From Isoetes taiwanensis (Eukaryota > Streptophyta > Lycopodiopsida > Isoetales > Isoetaceae), in the NCBI GenBank assembly GCA_021234155.1, contig JAJEKV010000065.1, positions 5,288,807 to 5,352,806 of the forward strand: a DNA stretch of 64,000 bases, written 5' to 3'. Every line of letters begins with the position of its first letter. The first letter of the stretch is position 1. Positions 1 to 13,100 of the stretch are shown here, one piece after another. The notes below the pieces were generated by a model. It made no database searches, had not been told where the DNA came from, and saw nothing but the letters and a program-made list of their open reading frames with translations. Both the position numbers and the translations under genes were made by a program.

Positions 1-414
1 AAGTAGTGTACATTTTGGATCAAGTCAGTCTTTGGAAGGAAATGCTACCTTGAGACTTGCGGTGCAAGGTACGGCGAGATATCCCACCCGATCATCATCG
101 TGGTAAGTAGGAAAATAAATGTTAATTTTCATTAGCACCCACGTTATATCTTGATATGGCGGGTCACTAGGACCGACCCCGAACTCCAAAGGCACAACTG
201 CGGACCCGGAGATACGAGCCCATCAATGGCACCAAGAATTCAGCAATCATTCGCATTCCTTCCAGGCGAAAAGGGCTTTTTGCACAATTGGGTTTCTAGA
301 TTTGATTCTGGCCTTACCTTGACACCTTTGCTTCAGGTAGCTTAATTTACATCGGATGATATTATTGTTTTAAGTAGATGTTTTATTTGAGGCGATTAGT
401 GATGATTTTTTCTT

Positions 415-1000
415 TGCGGGGACGTGAAGAAGGCACTATTGGAAGTGCTTGGAGGAAGGCCATACCGATTATTGGCAATTACTGATGATGGCAATATTGT
501 TGCCTCTATTTTAGCACATCAACTTGGTGTTACTCGGGTTACTCGTTTTCCTAAAATTTTGGAACTTTACAACATAATCAATGAGGTTTAACATGATGAA
601 ATTTGTAAACTCCATAAGACACTCAAGAAAAGTGCATACTAAGTTTCTTGAAATCTGGCCTTTACTAAGCAAAAGGAGGTCAATCGTGAGCGAGGAGCAT
701 ATGAGAAGAAGCGTAGGGAGGATTTCATTACAGCAAGACACAAGTGACACAGGCTTATCATTCAACTCCGCGAGAAATTGTATAAACACATTGCCACAAG
801 TGCCATAACCCGTAAAGCTTTTAAATGGTAAGCAAGAGTTAGAAAGACATTCACATTGACTAGCAAGAAAAGATCACAATATCGTCTTTGGAATTGAGGC
901 ACTAATGGACAATGCAAAAGGAGCCCCCAAACTTTGAAGGAAGTAGATTTTGAAGTCCACTTTTTAGGTTTCTATTGTGGTATTCGAGGAAGAGTTTCTT
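415..1000 (+). pseudogene. Decayed coding stretch, unrecognised
   Basis: From about 415 to 591 one frame is open without an ATG and reads like real protein (contains RPYRLLAITDDGNIVASILA and ends KILELYNIINEV before a stop). The same frame then resumes with charged, helix-like sequence (HDEICKLHKTLKK; later, in shifted frames, LIIQLREKLYKHIATS), broken by stops and frameshifts. I do not recognise the family. It could be the tail of a host gene starting left of the window, or an old transposon-borne gene. What is seen is only coding-like composition; no domain is assigned. Confidence 0.25.
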
Positions 1001-1266
1001 AATCTGATTTGTAACTTCGGGTGGTCCCTTATACATAACATGGGTAATTTATTTCAAGTGCCTTAAGAATATGCTACTTGTTTGGCGTCTTTTGCGTGTT
1101 AATAGGACAGAATCGATGTCTAAAGTGATGAATCTCGGTGCTCTTTGTTAAGACTAGGGTCGCATGCGGCCCGATTGATTATGCATGCACACAGTTGGAT
1201 TTCGGTTTCCGAGGAGTGTTGGAGTATCGTGCTCATTACATAATCTTTACGACATGTCATCGGTTT

Positions 1267-1755
1267 GCTAAGTAGATGGCTACAAAATTTACATGTCAAG
1301 TTCCAATCCACACAAAGTTTACCGAATTTGCGGGTTAATCCGGAATTTGCATTGCGTGTCATGGGGTTTTGTGGAATTATTTAGCGTAAACTAGCTTTGC
1401 ATTTCGAGGAGGTAAGATAGGGGGTGAGGGCGGTTGAGGACATGAAATAACTTCTTTATGTCATAAAACTCCCAAGTATGTTTTGATGTGTTTGTGCATA
1501 TACGTTTTATTTCATGGGGCAACCTAAGATGCTAAGTAGATGGTTACAAATTTACATGTCAAGTTCCAATCGGCACAAAGTAAGTTAACCGAATTTTGCG
1601 GGTTAATTGAAATTTACATTTTTGAGGTCGGGAGGTTTTGTGGAATTATTTAAGGGAAGCTTTGCAAGAGGAGATAAGATAGGGGTGAGGGCAGGTTGAG
1701 GACATGAAATAACTTCTTTATGTTGTAACATTCCCAAGTATGTCTTGATATGTTT
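1267..1755. repeat. Tandem duplication, period about 264 bp
   Basis: Two diverged copies lie at 1,267-1,494 and 1,531-1,755. Both start with gctaagtagatgg and end with a shared cccaagtatg segment. Between them they share runs such as acatgtcaagttccaatc and gacatgaaataacttcttta, with small indels elsewhere. No coding potential was recognised. Confidence 0.75.
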
Positions 1756-3882
1756 ATTGATCCGGTTCCTAAGTGCAACTTAGAATAGTTGATAACATAT
1801 CCCTGTCAACTAAACAGGACACAACTATTTCTAACGAGGCCTTCCTAGAGTCTAAATAGCGGGTGGTTATGAAGATATAGCGAGAGGTTGAATTAAGTGA
1901 TAACTCGAAGAGTTTGCCCACTTTAATGCATGCTTGTTACTTTGACAAAGCGTCTTCTTGGTACTTTCACATTTCATTATCATAGAACAAACAACATCGA
2001 GTATCGTGGCATGATATGTGGCCTCACCAAACAGGGGATAAGCGGCTTGGATCCCATTGTAGTTTTCGCCATGATTGCTATAGGAAAAGAGTTGAGCCAT
2101 GGGCTACTACCACAAGTTGACATCAAAATTGTTGTTGCGGTTTGAGCTTCTTATGCAGTTTAATACATTTTCTATAGATTGGTCTAGGTGGCACTTCATT
2201 GACATAACAACATCTTAAATATGTCCCATTTGCTACATGTTTAAGTTCATTATGGCTACATCCTATAGGCAGAGTCTGCCAAAGTATAGTTCTGAGGTTA
2301 TTTGAAGACCCCCAAATTATGTAAGCCCTCGCTTGAGGAGCCTGTCGAGTTTTTTGTAGGACCGGCTCAAAGATTCACGCTTGTTCAAAGTAATTCAATT
2401 GGAGACTACTGACGATATCTTTACTTGTGGAAAATGTATAAGGTCCTATAATGCAGATGCTAATAAAGTGCAAACTGAAAGATCAATAACCTTTACCTTT
2501 ACATCAAGTTCGTTGTAGTTTGCCAAGGTTCATTCTTGGTCCATTTGAGCAAATATTTGAATAATGTGTACATAACATTCTATAAGCTAGTGTGGTGTGT
2601 AAAATAATGGTTGAACGTGTAGAGAATTTTCAAATTAATATCAAATATTATCGAATTTGCAAAAAGGAGATACATAGGGGCCTACAACTCAGTAAGGCAA
2701 TGACTTTGAAAATGCAATGAGTTTAAAAAGAGAAAGTTTTCGCGTGTCTAGATGTAATGCCTTTATGCATCATCATCCTAAGATAATTAAAACAATAAAA
2801 TAGTGATATTCGGGAGAATGAATAAATACAAGTCGAAGGCGAGATGCTAGAACATGTTGTGTATGCAAAAAGTTTTATTAGTTTATTGCTATCATATTTT
2901 TCATGTTTTGGTAGTTGATTGCCACTTGTATTGTTCAAGTGATGAACTTGAGGCTCTGATGCAAGCACAAGTGCAGGGCTTAAAAATACATGGGTTCTAA
3001 AAAAATTCTAGGGAATTTATAAAATGATACAAATGTATCACCTATGTCGCCTACACGCCTTCGCTCACTACAACTTAGGAACCATATTGCTAGACGAGAT
3101 GAGACGAGAATGCATGGATGGTCTATAAAAGTATGCTCATCTATATGCACATTGCAGAAGGCATAGAATGTTATGATGCAAAATATGCAATGATGGCCTT
3201 TTGTAAGCACTCCGCAAAAAGAATAATAAGCATCTCATGTCAGGGATCTCAAGTCATAAGCACCATGCTAGAAATAGCCTTGGTCCATGTACAATTCATA
3301 AACAAAAGAAAATAAAACAACACAAAACAAAACCCCCCGTTCAAACCATTAATAAGCCCCGACAAATCAAATGAACAAGAACCATGAAAATGAAACGACA
3401 ACAAGAAACATGAAAACACTCTCTCGGGCCATCGGAGGGCAACCCTCCGTGCGCAGCACCTTGTTTTTTTTTTGTCTGTATGAAATTTTTTTATATTATT
3501 TGATAATAAAAGATACAATGTTTCAGTGCAAGTAGAGAATTACTATAGGAGTAATCTCTACATCTACATCCTCTACTTACAGAAACTTATTGAGATCTCT
3601 AAACGCAAATATTCAGACTGTCATAACCAATCTGAAGCATATGAAGCACATAAAATCCTTTCACCTGGTAACTAGAGAATATGTGATGACTTAAAGAACA
3701 AGCCAAATAGGCTTTCGAATGATACAACCAGTCCAGATGAACCATTAAAACTTCATGCAATTTAGAAATCCTATCCTACTTGAAGCAAGACTTAGCACCA
3801 TTTCTGTATGAGGTACCAGACAAGAATTAGAATCAGGCATATCAATATCTGAAGAAAGCTCTCACTAAAACGTAAAGATTTT
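1756..3882. other. Noncoding stretch, nothing recognised
   Basis: AT-rich sequence with only short open frames that look like chance. I saw no protein motif, tRNA, repeat array or promoter that I could defend. Confidence 0.5.
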
Positions 3883-4068
3883 AGCACAACCATAAAGCAT
3901 ATTAGTACTTGCATGATTATGAGGTTCTTGGCATAAAGTACCAAAGAACCGAAAGTGCTTAAAATCCATCATTTGAACACAACCACACAAGCATATCGGT
4001 ACTTGCATGATTATGGAGGTTCTTGGCATAGCATGCCAAAGAACCGAGAGCTAGGATAATCCATCTAT
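3883..4068. repeat. Tandem duplication, period about 94 bp
   Basis: Copies at 3,883-3,975 and 3,976-4,068 share gtacttgcatgattatg, gaggttcttggcata and ccaaagaaccga. The sharing is clear by eye, with several substitutions and small indels between the copies. There is no coding potential. Confidence 0.7.
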
Positions 4069-4925
4069 CCGCATCATACAACCTTGTTTGCTTTCGCATT
4101 TTCAATTCCGGTTTCCAAAAATCTGCACTAATTCATATAATCCACTATCCCGGATGTATCTTTTCGATCATCCAAAGCACATTATTCTAGACCTTTTGCT
4201 AAAAGGAAAAGGCGGAAGAAAGAAGAAACTTAGCAAGTAAAAAGACCCGGATAAAATAAATGCATTGCCAAAACACGAAATTGCATCATAAACTAGATTT
4301 TCACACCAAACTGTTCCATCTTATAGGCATCTGCGCCTTTTCAATGTGTCTTTGATCAAAAGAAATAAGAAAGTAAGTATCAAGAATGCCCGGTCTCACC
4401 TCTTGAAGCAAAGACATATTGCTTTTAGAGCAAAAGAACAGGATTGCCACATTCTAGAATGGGACTCGCATGAAACCAACAAACCTTGGTTAGACTTGCT
4501 TCTCATTCATCTCAGCAGATTTTTCTACAATGGTGGATAGTGAGTAGCCGCACACACCACGAACTACCCACAAAAATAAAGGGAAAATCCAATTATATCA
4601 TTTGGACCCCAACAAATTACAATGCTAATAGAGATTGGGCTGGTGTACCGGCCAAAGCTTATCAAGGGATTAAAAAACCCGCCCTTTCGGTTTTCGAGGA
4701 AAAACCCTAGTGATAAGCCTTGACAGGAAGGGGCTGGACAAACGCAAGGCATAAAAACGCCCCAAAACCCACGAATGGAAAAGTCGAAGCGGGCGCGCCT
4801 CACGCTTTTGTGCACATCACCAACAAAACAACAAGACAAAACAAACCTCCCGAGTGGAGGGGATTCTGATTGGCGTGCCCGCGATAAAATATAAAAACAA
4901 AGAGGGGGGGAGGGTGGGTTCCACA

Positions 4926-5456
4926 GAGAATAAGGTGGCGAGAGAGAAGAGGAAAGCGCCGATGAGATGTTGCCGAGAATCGCGCCTAAAATAGCGAACT
5001 CCCAACCAGAATGGGCATGCGCCGCCATGCATGCAAAACATCATGCTTTCGTCCCATTCTAGAATGGCGATCCGATGTCTCGGATCGATGGGATTCTAGA
5101 ATGGGACTCGCGATGAAAACCAACAAACGCTTGAGAATACCAAAGGACTTCCTTACAAACTAGGATCGGGGGCGAAGGTCACGGGCCGAAGGCTAAAGGC
5201 GAAAAAGGACAAGCAAGAAAAAAGCGTAAAATTGGCCAAACCAAGCGGAGAAGCCCCTCCCTGCACGGGAAACAAATCCGCGAGAATAAGGTACTGAGAG
5301 AAGAGGAAGCGCCGATGAGATGTTGTCGCAGAATCGGCGCCTAAAATAGTTTAACTCCCCAACCGAGAATGGGCATGCGCCGCCGCATGCATGCAAAACA
5401 TGCATGCTCGTCCCATTCTAGAATGGCGATCCGATGTCTCCCGGATCGATGGGATT
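4926..5456. repeat. Duplicated GC-rich segment with small hairpins
   Basis: A segment at 4,926-5,094 recurs at 5,282-5,456. Both copies start with gagaataagg, share gcgccgatgagatgttg and gaatgggcatgcgccgcc, and finish with a block containing the palindrome ttctagaa and an inverted repeat (cgatccga...tcggatcg, a perfect 8-bp stem with a 4-base loop in the first copy). A further partial copy of the end block (ttctagaatgggactcgc) is near 4,452. Function is unknown. It could be a MITE-like unit or a duplicated promoter segment. Confidence 0.65.
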
Positions 5457-5860
5457 AGTGGCTTACAGGAAAATCGAAAAACCGCCACGATTTTGCTTCC
5501 AAGGTTTGGCTTCCACAATCCCCGATTTTTTCAAATGCCTCTGTAGAATTCCTTGCTAGCACCAAGGCTGGTTCACTTTCTTCAAGATATGGCAACAATT
5601 TTCGTGGAGTGGAGGGGTAGACCACGCCTCGGCCATCGTCTTGGCCGCTTTTAGGCCATCGTGGAGCCAAGAAACCTCACCTTCTTTACAAAATGCATGT
5701 TGCTTGCATAGGCAACAAATAGAATAGAACAAACTTGAATTGGCGATATCTGATTAATTTCTATAAGTTTCAATTTGAAGATTCTTCAACCTCCGAGGCA
5801 TCATTATTGAGCATTGATATAAACATTGAAAAATTTAGAGGCATTAATGACATAAGTTAA

Positions 5861-6005
5861 TAGAATAGAATAGAATAGAATAGAATAGAATAGAATAGAA
5901 TAGAATAGAATAGAATAGAATAGAATAGAATAGAATAGAATAGAATAGAATGGAATGGAACGAAACAGAATGCAATGGAATTGAATTAAATAGAATAGAA
6001 TAGAA
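5861..6005. repeat. (TAGAA)n pentanucleotide microsatellite
   Basis: Positions 5,861-5,950 are 18 perfect TAGAA units, followed by degenerate copies (tggaa, cgaaa, ttgaa) to about 6,005. The apparent minus-strand ORF rich in FYSIL across it is only the translated repeat. A very short related run occurs near 18,108-18,124. Confidence 0.95.
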
Positions 6006-6592
6006 TTGGCATTTTTTTATCCGCAGAGGATAGAGAGGCCTCTTGGACCCAAACAAACAACACAATAGATCTACTATTGTCTAGGATTAAAAACCCTGAC
6101 CTCAAAGGGTTTTCGGGGAGAAACCTTTAGTAGTAATAGGCTGGCGATAAAATGTATTATGAAGGATACAATTGAGTTGGCATCTCCATTACATCCTTTA
6201 GATGTGATGCCAAAACTTCCATTGAATCTGTCTCCAATGTCATATGCAGTAGTTGGTTAGGTTGTAACCAACCAGCATAATGTGCCCTGATAGACCCAAA
6301 TGCTAGGCAATTCTAAAGAGTGTGGCACTCATCTTCAATAACTCTCGGTTGGCGACCTTGGCAAAAAACTATCTATCGTTCTCCACGTGCCCATCCCTCT
6401 TGCCTTAATCTTGAGGTGGTGTGTTCTTTTGCAAATGGATACAACATCCTGCACTTCTTTATGGAAAAAAGGGCCACCAGGTACCACTATGGACCCCTGA
6501 AAAGCATGGTATTGATCTGGGTATCATAGTGTGCTATCTTTACCAGTTCTAAAGTCTTAGCATTCTAAAGCTTACTTAACGCATGCCTCTAG

Positions 6593-7406
6593 ATGCTCAA
6601 AGTAATCGTGGTCCTCATTGTTGTTTACCTATATGTACTATTTTTGCACATTCCATTTGGAGAATCAAATGACTCATTTCTCTGTTCAGCATGCTTCAAG
6701 ACGTTATACACTCGTGGCCACAGGAAGAAGGCACTAGAACATCCACTCAACTATATATTGGTTGTCATTGATGGAATGGACCAGAAGAAGACAACTCTAC
6801 CACACTATGTCAATGTGCTTAAGGATGCTCCTGAAGAAGATTTTATACACTTGCATCTTGTTGGTGCTATGGTTTTTAATGGGAAACTCTCTTGTAAGAC
6901 ATTTTTGAACTATCCAAGCATTCATGCCGATCCTAATCTTATTATCACAATATTGCATAAGATTCTTTCTAGTCTGGAGTACATACCTCCAATACTATAC
7001 CTTCAACTAGACAATACAACGAGAGAAAATAAGAATCAAGCATTGTTTAGTTATTGTGCTATGCTAGTTAAGAAAGAAATCTTCAAGAAGGTGAAGATTG
7101 GTTTCATCCTTGTTGGGCATATACACGACCAAATTGATCAGATATTCAGTAGATTCTCTAAATGTTGCTCGAAAAAAAGCTCTCAACCTACTAGCAATGA
7201 TTGAGGTTATCCAAGACTCCTACAATCCACGCCCAGAAATTGAGATGTTGGATGAGACTTATGATTTCAAGGAAATGATTTTTTGGAAAGATCAATTGAG
7301 TCACTATGCAATTGAGCCTTTAAGATCACATTTCAGCATCAGATCAAAATCTCACTTAAAGGTGGCAGCCACCTTGCAAGGCAAGAAATATGCCACATCC
7401 TTGTAG
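6593..7406 (+). pseudogene. DUF7869-like domain remnant
   Basis: The translation of 6,593-7,204 carries VVIDGMDQ (residues about 57-64), LQLDN with a following REN (about 137-146) and LVGHIHDQIDQIFSRFS (about 173-189). From memory this is the motif order of DUF7869 proteins, which are often found next to or inside transposable elements. The recognisable part begins near HRKKALEHP at about 6,710. The frame shifts near 7,150, and the continuation (NLLAMIEVIQDSY, EIEMLDETYDFKEMIFWKDQ) is read in another frame to 7,406. The N-terminus and any partner domain are missing. I read it as a broken copy of a transposon-related gene; the enzymatic role of the family is not established. Confidence 0.6.
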
Positions 7407-9500
7407 TGGCAACTGGCAGATGGTATTCAATTCATTCGCACCATCCGCGGCACTACTTCCATGCTCTCCATAGAGCAAATGCCTCTAAAAATTTGAAAGA
7501 AATCACAAAGAGTAAAAATAACGGAAGAGCACTTCAATAAGTCACTGGATTGCTCGAAAAACAATATTTGAAACACTCCAGAGACTCCATTGAATGAATC
7601 CGGTAAAGTTTTCGTTGTTATCTGATTTGGAAAAATGTAACATAGATCTATTCTAAATTTGTAGTTGAAAATCATTTATCTCAAATCCTTCACGTAATCT
7701 TTTCGATCTTATATAAGCCATTTATTTAGGATTCACACTGGGCGATGATTTGCACCTTTCTTAAATAAAGTATGTGCTTTTACCTTTTCTTTCTCCTTCC
7801 TTGAAAGGCTTTTATGTGCAGATGTTAAGAGTAGGAGGGCTCTGCATTTCTAAACAGCTACTTAGTCAGCCAGCGATGTAATTTGAATCCAAGGACAACA
7901 ATACTTCGAGGACAAAGAATATTCTGGTAATATGTGCTTTACAATTTCTGATTTGCATTTGGAAGGAAATGAACTCAAAAAGCAATTGAAGTTCTTTCCT
8001 ATTCTGTTTGCATAGATCTAAGAATTGTGTTTGATGCTACTAGGTCTTTTGTTTCTCAAAATAATAAACCAGTGAGGAATCCTTGATAGGAAGCTACACC
8101 TTCATAGTTGAAGAATCGGGGGGCTCTAAATGGTAATATACTCTCTATAAGCTGAAGTTTAAACAGTATGAAACATGATTGAGTTCAACCTGCAGGACAC
8201 ATTTTGATGCTTCTCTTGCGGTATTAATATTTATTGGGAACAAAGTGGACTTTTCATCTTTGTACTTGGATGTTGTAGGTGCTTTTAGACCCCTCGTACC
8301 ATTGATCTAGAATTGAACAGTTTAATTAACCAATAGATGAAAGATACACTTGGATAGTCATATTGGTATCTGAGTGTCATGAGATATCACATAAACTTTT
8401 TTTGAGTTTTGAAATGTCCCACATTTTATGTAAGGCATGATGTCTCACCCCATCTTTATGTTATCCTTGTTGGAATCAAGATTTGCAATATTCATCCCCC
8501 ATTTTTCGATCCACATCCCAACATCGCGATACCATCCCTTATCATGAATATCTGCAAAGAGCCTTGCGGGGCAAACTACCTTGTGATGCATGAATGATTA
8601 TCTTACAGCATATATATATGAAGTTTATACAACGCTTCTAGCTCCACGGTAGCATGCCAAGTTCAACTTTCATATCATAAGATGCCTGCATGTTAGCCCC
8701 TCAATTCTATATGGTAATAATTTTTTTGCACCTTACTTATCCTTTTCCAACGTCCGGTGAGATCCCGACCCATCCTTCACAACCATAAAAGTATTATTGC
8801 ACTAAATAAAATATGCAATGTTTCGCAAGCTGAAATCCCACCATTGGTTTTACGCTCAACTACGGATTCTAGCTATTTCAATGGCATTTTTGCTAATGTC
8901 ATGCAAAATATCCATGTCGCTCTTTCTTTTTCTTTTTATTTCAAATAAATTGTTGATTCAATCCATTGAGTTTAAAGACTTTGTGTCACATGCAAATATC
9001 TTGCTAATTACATGCCAATATCTTTGAAGAATGCTTGAGATCTATGAAGGAATTATAGATCACCCTTCTTTTGCTTGAGATTTGGTAATGGATGAATCTA
9101 GGAAGAATTGGCTATTACTCGAGTTGCTTTTTGAGTTACTCTAGTGAGGAGCTAGGAAGTATTAAATTGGCTTCCTCTAATAGTTAAGTGTTAAAAAGTA
9201 ATTTATATATTCATTTGCCTTAAGAATAGACGATGGGGGTACGTGAGGTGTCATAACATACTCAACAATAATGCTCCTAAAATGATAAAGGTAAGGTTAT
9301 CAATCTACAATTAGGAGAAAGGCTTACCTTATCAATCTGGTCGGGGCAGGTGCCACTTGGCCTAAAAGGTTGGGTTGAGGCCTTACGTGCCCACGAGGGC
9401 ATACAACCAGAGGCCGCATAATTTTGGTTATCGGCCCGGTGCAAAGCAGATAACTATCTTATTGGGCTTATATAGGTGAATAGTCTTGATAACCAATCTT
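7407..9500. other. Noncoding stretch, nothing recognised
   Basis: AT-rich with scattered short open frames that show no family motif. A TATA-like ttatatagg lies near 9,470, just upstream of the duplication at 9,501. That could hint at a short LTR-like element, but no ends were found. Confidence 0.4.
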
Positions 9501-9742
9501 GATAGCTAATTATCAATAACCAATCTTGATAACTAGTAACCCGATTACTAGTGATAATAAAAAAACAAGGACTCTACTTTAACACAAGAGTCAGATAAAG
9601 TATTCGCCGCCATGTATTCAATCGCGATAGCTAATTATCAACCAATGCGATAACTAGTAAAGCAAGTACTAGTGATAATAAAAACAAAGGACTCTACTTT
9701 TAACACACAAGAGTCCAGATAAGGTATTTAAGCCGCCATGTA
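9501..9742. repeat. Tandem duplication, period about 125 bp
   Basis: Copies at 9,501-9,616 and 9,626-9,742 share gatagctaattatcaa, tactagtgataataaaa, aggactctactttt-like and gccgccatgta segments in the same order. No coding potential is visible. It lies about 400 bases beyond the 3' end of the NAF1 coding region. Confidence 0.75.
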
Positions 9743-10124
9743 AAACCTACATATCAAAACATCTAGGGTCAATTTGTTTTCAATCATTTTAACATTCGGA
9801 ACGCTATTAAGGAATGACATAAAATACCACCATCAAGCTCAACTTAATTTATTGAATTAGAAATAAATCGTTCAGAGTTATTTCATTTAAGAAAAGAAAA
9901 AATAAAACGCGTCCGCATCAATATGATTCATCTCAATAACTGTGCAGAAACCCGAAAGAGACAAATATGTACAGCAACATCAGTTAATACCCTCCTATCA
10001 ACCAACAAATGTTACAGACTCAGAGCCTTCGTATTCTGTAAAAAGGCTGAGGCACAAATGTCGGGCTCAAAATTGGAGGATTGCTTCCAGAGTCAAACTC
10101 CTAAAACCAAACTGTATATAGATG

Positions 10125-13100
10125 TCACTGATGCCATTGTCCAGTGCCACCAGCAGACCACCATCCTTGAGAACCATAAGGCTGAGCTGATGTATAATTA
10201 GCTGGCTGAGGTCCATAAAAGACCCCTTGTTGAGAGAACTGGCATGCCGAATACCCTTCTTGTTTGAGCATGCTGTCCTACATACTGTGGCAGGTAACCT
10301 GGAGGATAATGTTCAGCGATATTGTGGTCCCTGAGGAAATGCAGGGTTGGCTTGATAACATGACACAGGAGCAGGAATTCCCATATAAGGAGCCATTTGA
10401 AACTGACCATCTGGTGATGAATAATGCACATCATCTGTCCTGGCATTCCACTCTGCAACAATGGTTGTGACTGCATGGGATATGCATAAGCTTGTTGTCC
10501 TTGTGCATACTGAACTTGCTGTGGACAAATCTGTGGCTGTGGTGCCATTTGCGGAAACTGGTGTACTTGTTGCGTTGGATGATACATTTGTGTCACAGAA
10601 TTATGCATCTGATATTGCACCTGCTGTTGTTGCATAACGTTCGTATGTGTTGATATTGCTGCATAGGAATTGGCCAATGCTGAGGCTGCTGCATTGGCGC
10701 TTGCTGCATTGGCACCTGCTGTTGTTGTCCTTGATGCATTGCATGACTCTGTTGAGTGGATGCCACCTGTATTTCCCTGGAAAGGATGTTGCCTACATCA
10801 TTAGCAAAGTAATAGGGGACAAACAAGAAAATAGATATCTTACGAGCCTCCTGCAATCCTGAGTGAGTGGGGTTGCCTGGAGGTTGCAAATCTGCACAGG
10901 GAGCTGTACTTTGCACTTGTTGTAGGATTGGGGATGTGTTGCATATGTTGTGAATATTGCATCTGTTGTGGTTGTGGATGCTGCAAAAGCTTGGGAATGT
11001 TGGATTTGCTGTTGTGGAGTAACATGAGAATACTTCTTGTTGCACTCCTGATCTGGATGAGGGGATCATGTTGACGTTGAAAATCACTTGAGCTTGATAT
11101 TCCAGGAGTGGGTGTCCTAGATTGAGGGAAATTGCCCAACTGATGATACCCATCCATCCACTTTGGTGGGAATGTTTGAAGTGGAGACATCTTTGGAGCT
11201 CGACATGGCAGAGTTCTGAAGAGAATTGGGTTGACAAGCCTGCCCCCTTCAACCCATTAGAGCCAAGGAAGGAAACTAAATGTTTCCATTGTTAGCGCCT
11301 CTGAAAGTGTACATACAAAAAATTAGCAAGAAGCCAATTATGATGTAGAAGTCTGATCAAGCCTCTCATGAGAGACAAATTTCCATCTTTTCTTGCTTTG
11401 TAACATGTATTCTACATGATTATATTCAAAACCATTGAAAAAACCATCTGATCACTATAATGTTGGCTAGATAACATTTGCCGTCAGCCTGCATGCATGA
11501 TTTTTTCAATCTCATTCTTTCACACGATTATAACTCAGAAATCTGAAAACACACATGATGAACTTAATTTGAGCACTATATGGACACCACAGCAATCCAA
11601 ACCAGGTCAATTCACACTATAAATTCTTCACGAGGATCTCAAAATGGAAAACACTCCCTCGCGACTCCTGGTTTCTGATTATGTTCTTGCACAAAACGTT
11701 GGTTATAACCTGCACAACATTACATAAAAAATATGGCTAGGCCGACTAGCTTGTCTTGGCATCAAATCTATGGACATCTGGCAATGTTTCCAACAATAGG
11801 GACATTCCTGGTGACACACCTAGTCCTAGGGGGTAATTATAAAGGGTTATAATATAGTAGATGTCAGATCTGTCTAGATCCTCATATTTTCATGAGATAT
11901 GAACTGCGTCAATAATAGCTGATTTATCATAAAGTATACCATGGATCTTGGGAGATAAAGCAAAGGTCCTATTAGAAGCACAGATTGATATAATATAAGG
12001 TCCAATATTTCCATAAGAAGACAAAAGAAAAAAAATAACCTTCAAGCATTTAAAACAGGATTGCCTAAAAATAAATACAGAAGGAGACTGGACAGACAAC
12101 TTCATCAAATAATGGAATGGACAATATTACCAGCACAATTCTTTCACCACTTCCGGCAGATGGGGTCCCAGACCAGCTCCTCTTCTTGGAAGAAGATTAA
12201 CGCGGTGATCTGCTTCCCTTATAGGGGATCCCAAGTCACTTGAAGGGCTGCGCGTTGGACTCTTCTTTTGGAGAGTGCCATAGCCACAAAAGGTGAACAA
12301 AAATGCAGTCTTGTAAATGCCAACTACATCACCAAAAAAAATGTTGATTTTAAAATTACATGCAAATACAGGCGAGAATCTTTACCTTGTTTTCCCAGAC
12401 CACTTTTCCAGTGTGCACATGCCCCTGCCCCTTCCACCATTAGCCTTGGGTCCACTTGGACTGGTACACTGCCATTCATGTTGCATTTTCCTCTACATCT
12501 CCGTTATGACGTATATGATTCGCCACTATGTTTGCTTAATTTCATGCGTTTGTACTCTGCTTCTTTTCGTCATCAGAAAAATAAGCTTCATCAGAAAGCT
12601 CTTCATCATGCACCTGATGCATCATAGCCTTTCTGATACAAGTCTGGATTATTAAAGGCTAATTTAGCAAACTCCGGTGCATATCCTACTTTAAACCCCA
12701 CCTTAGCATCCTCTGGAATTTCACTCACGTCATTGAATCTGACAATGTAGAATGGCTTCTTTACTGGCCCAAACACCTCATCAACAAAACCAAGAGGTGC
12801 ACGAACTTCTAATAGCCAGAGGATGGAACCATCATCCAAGGCATGCTTATTTTCGGCACCCTCAACTATGACAGTTACTCCTAGCACCTGATTGATGGAA
12901 CAAAACACAAACAATGTCAGACATACAAAGAAAACTGAAGGCCTGTGACCTATACTATTGCTAAAAGCCAATGGCTTGGTATAATAAAATGCCAGACACT
13001 TGCTCAAGAAGCAGTACCGATGATATTATCCCTGCGGCAACAACATTGGCTGGGATCCAACGTCACTTCAACTTTTGGTACTAAAGGGAGATCCTACATG

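Noticed and set aside
5844-6065. Minus-strand ORF rich in FYSIL repeats
   Set aside because: It is only the translation of the (TAGAA)n microsatellite.
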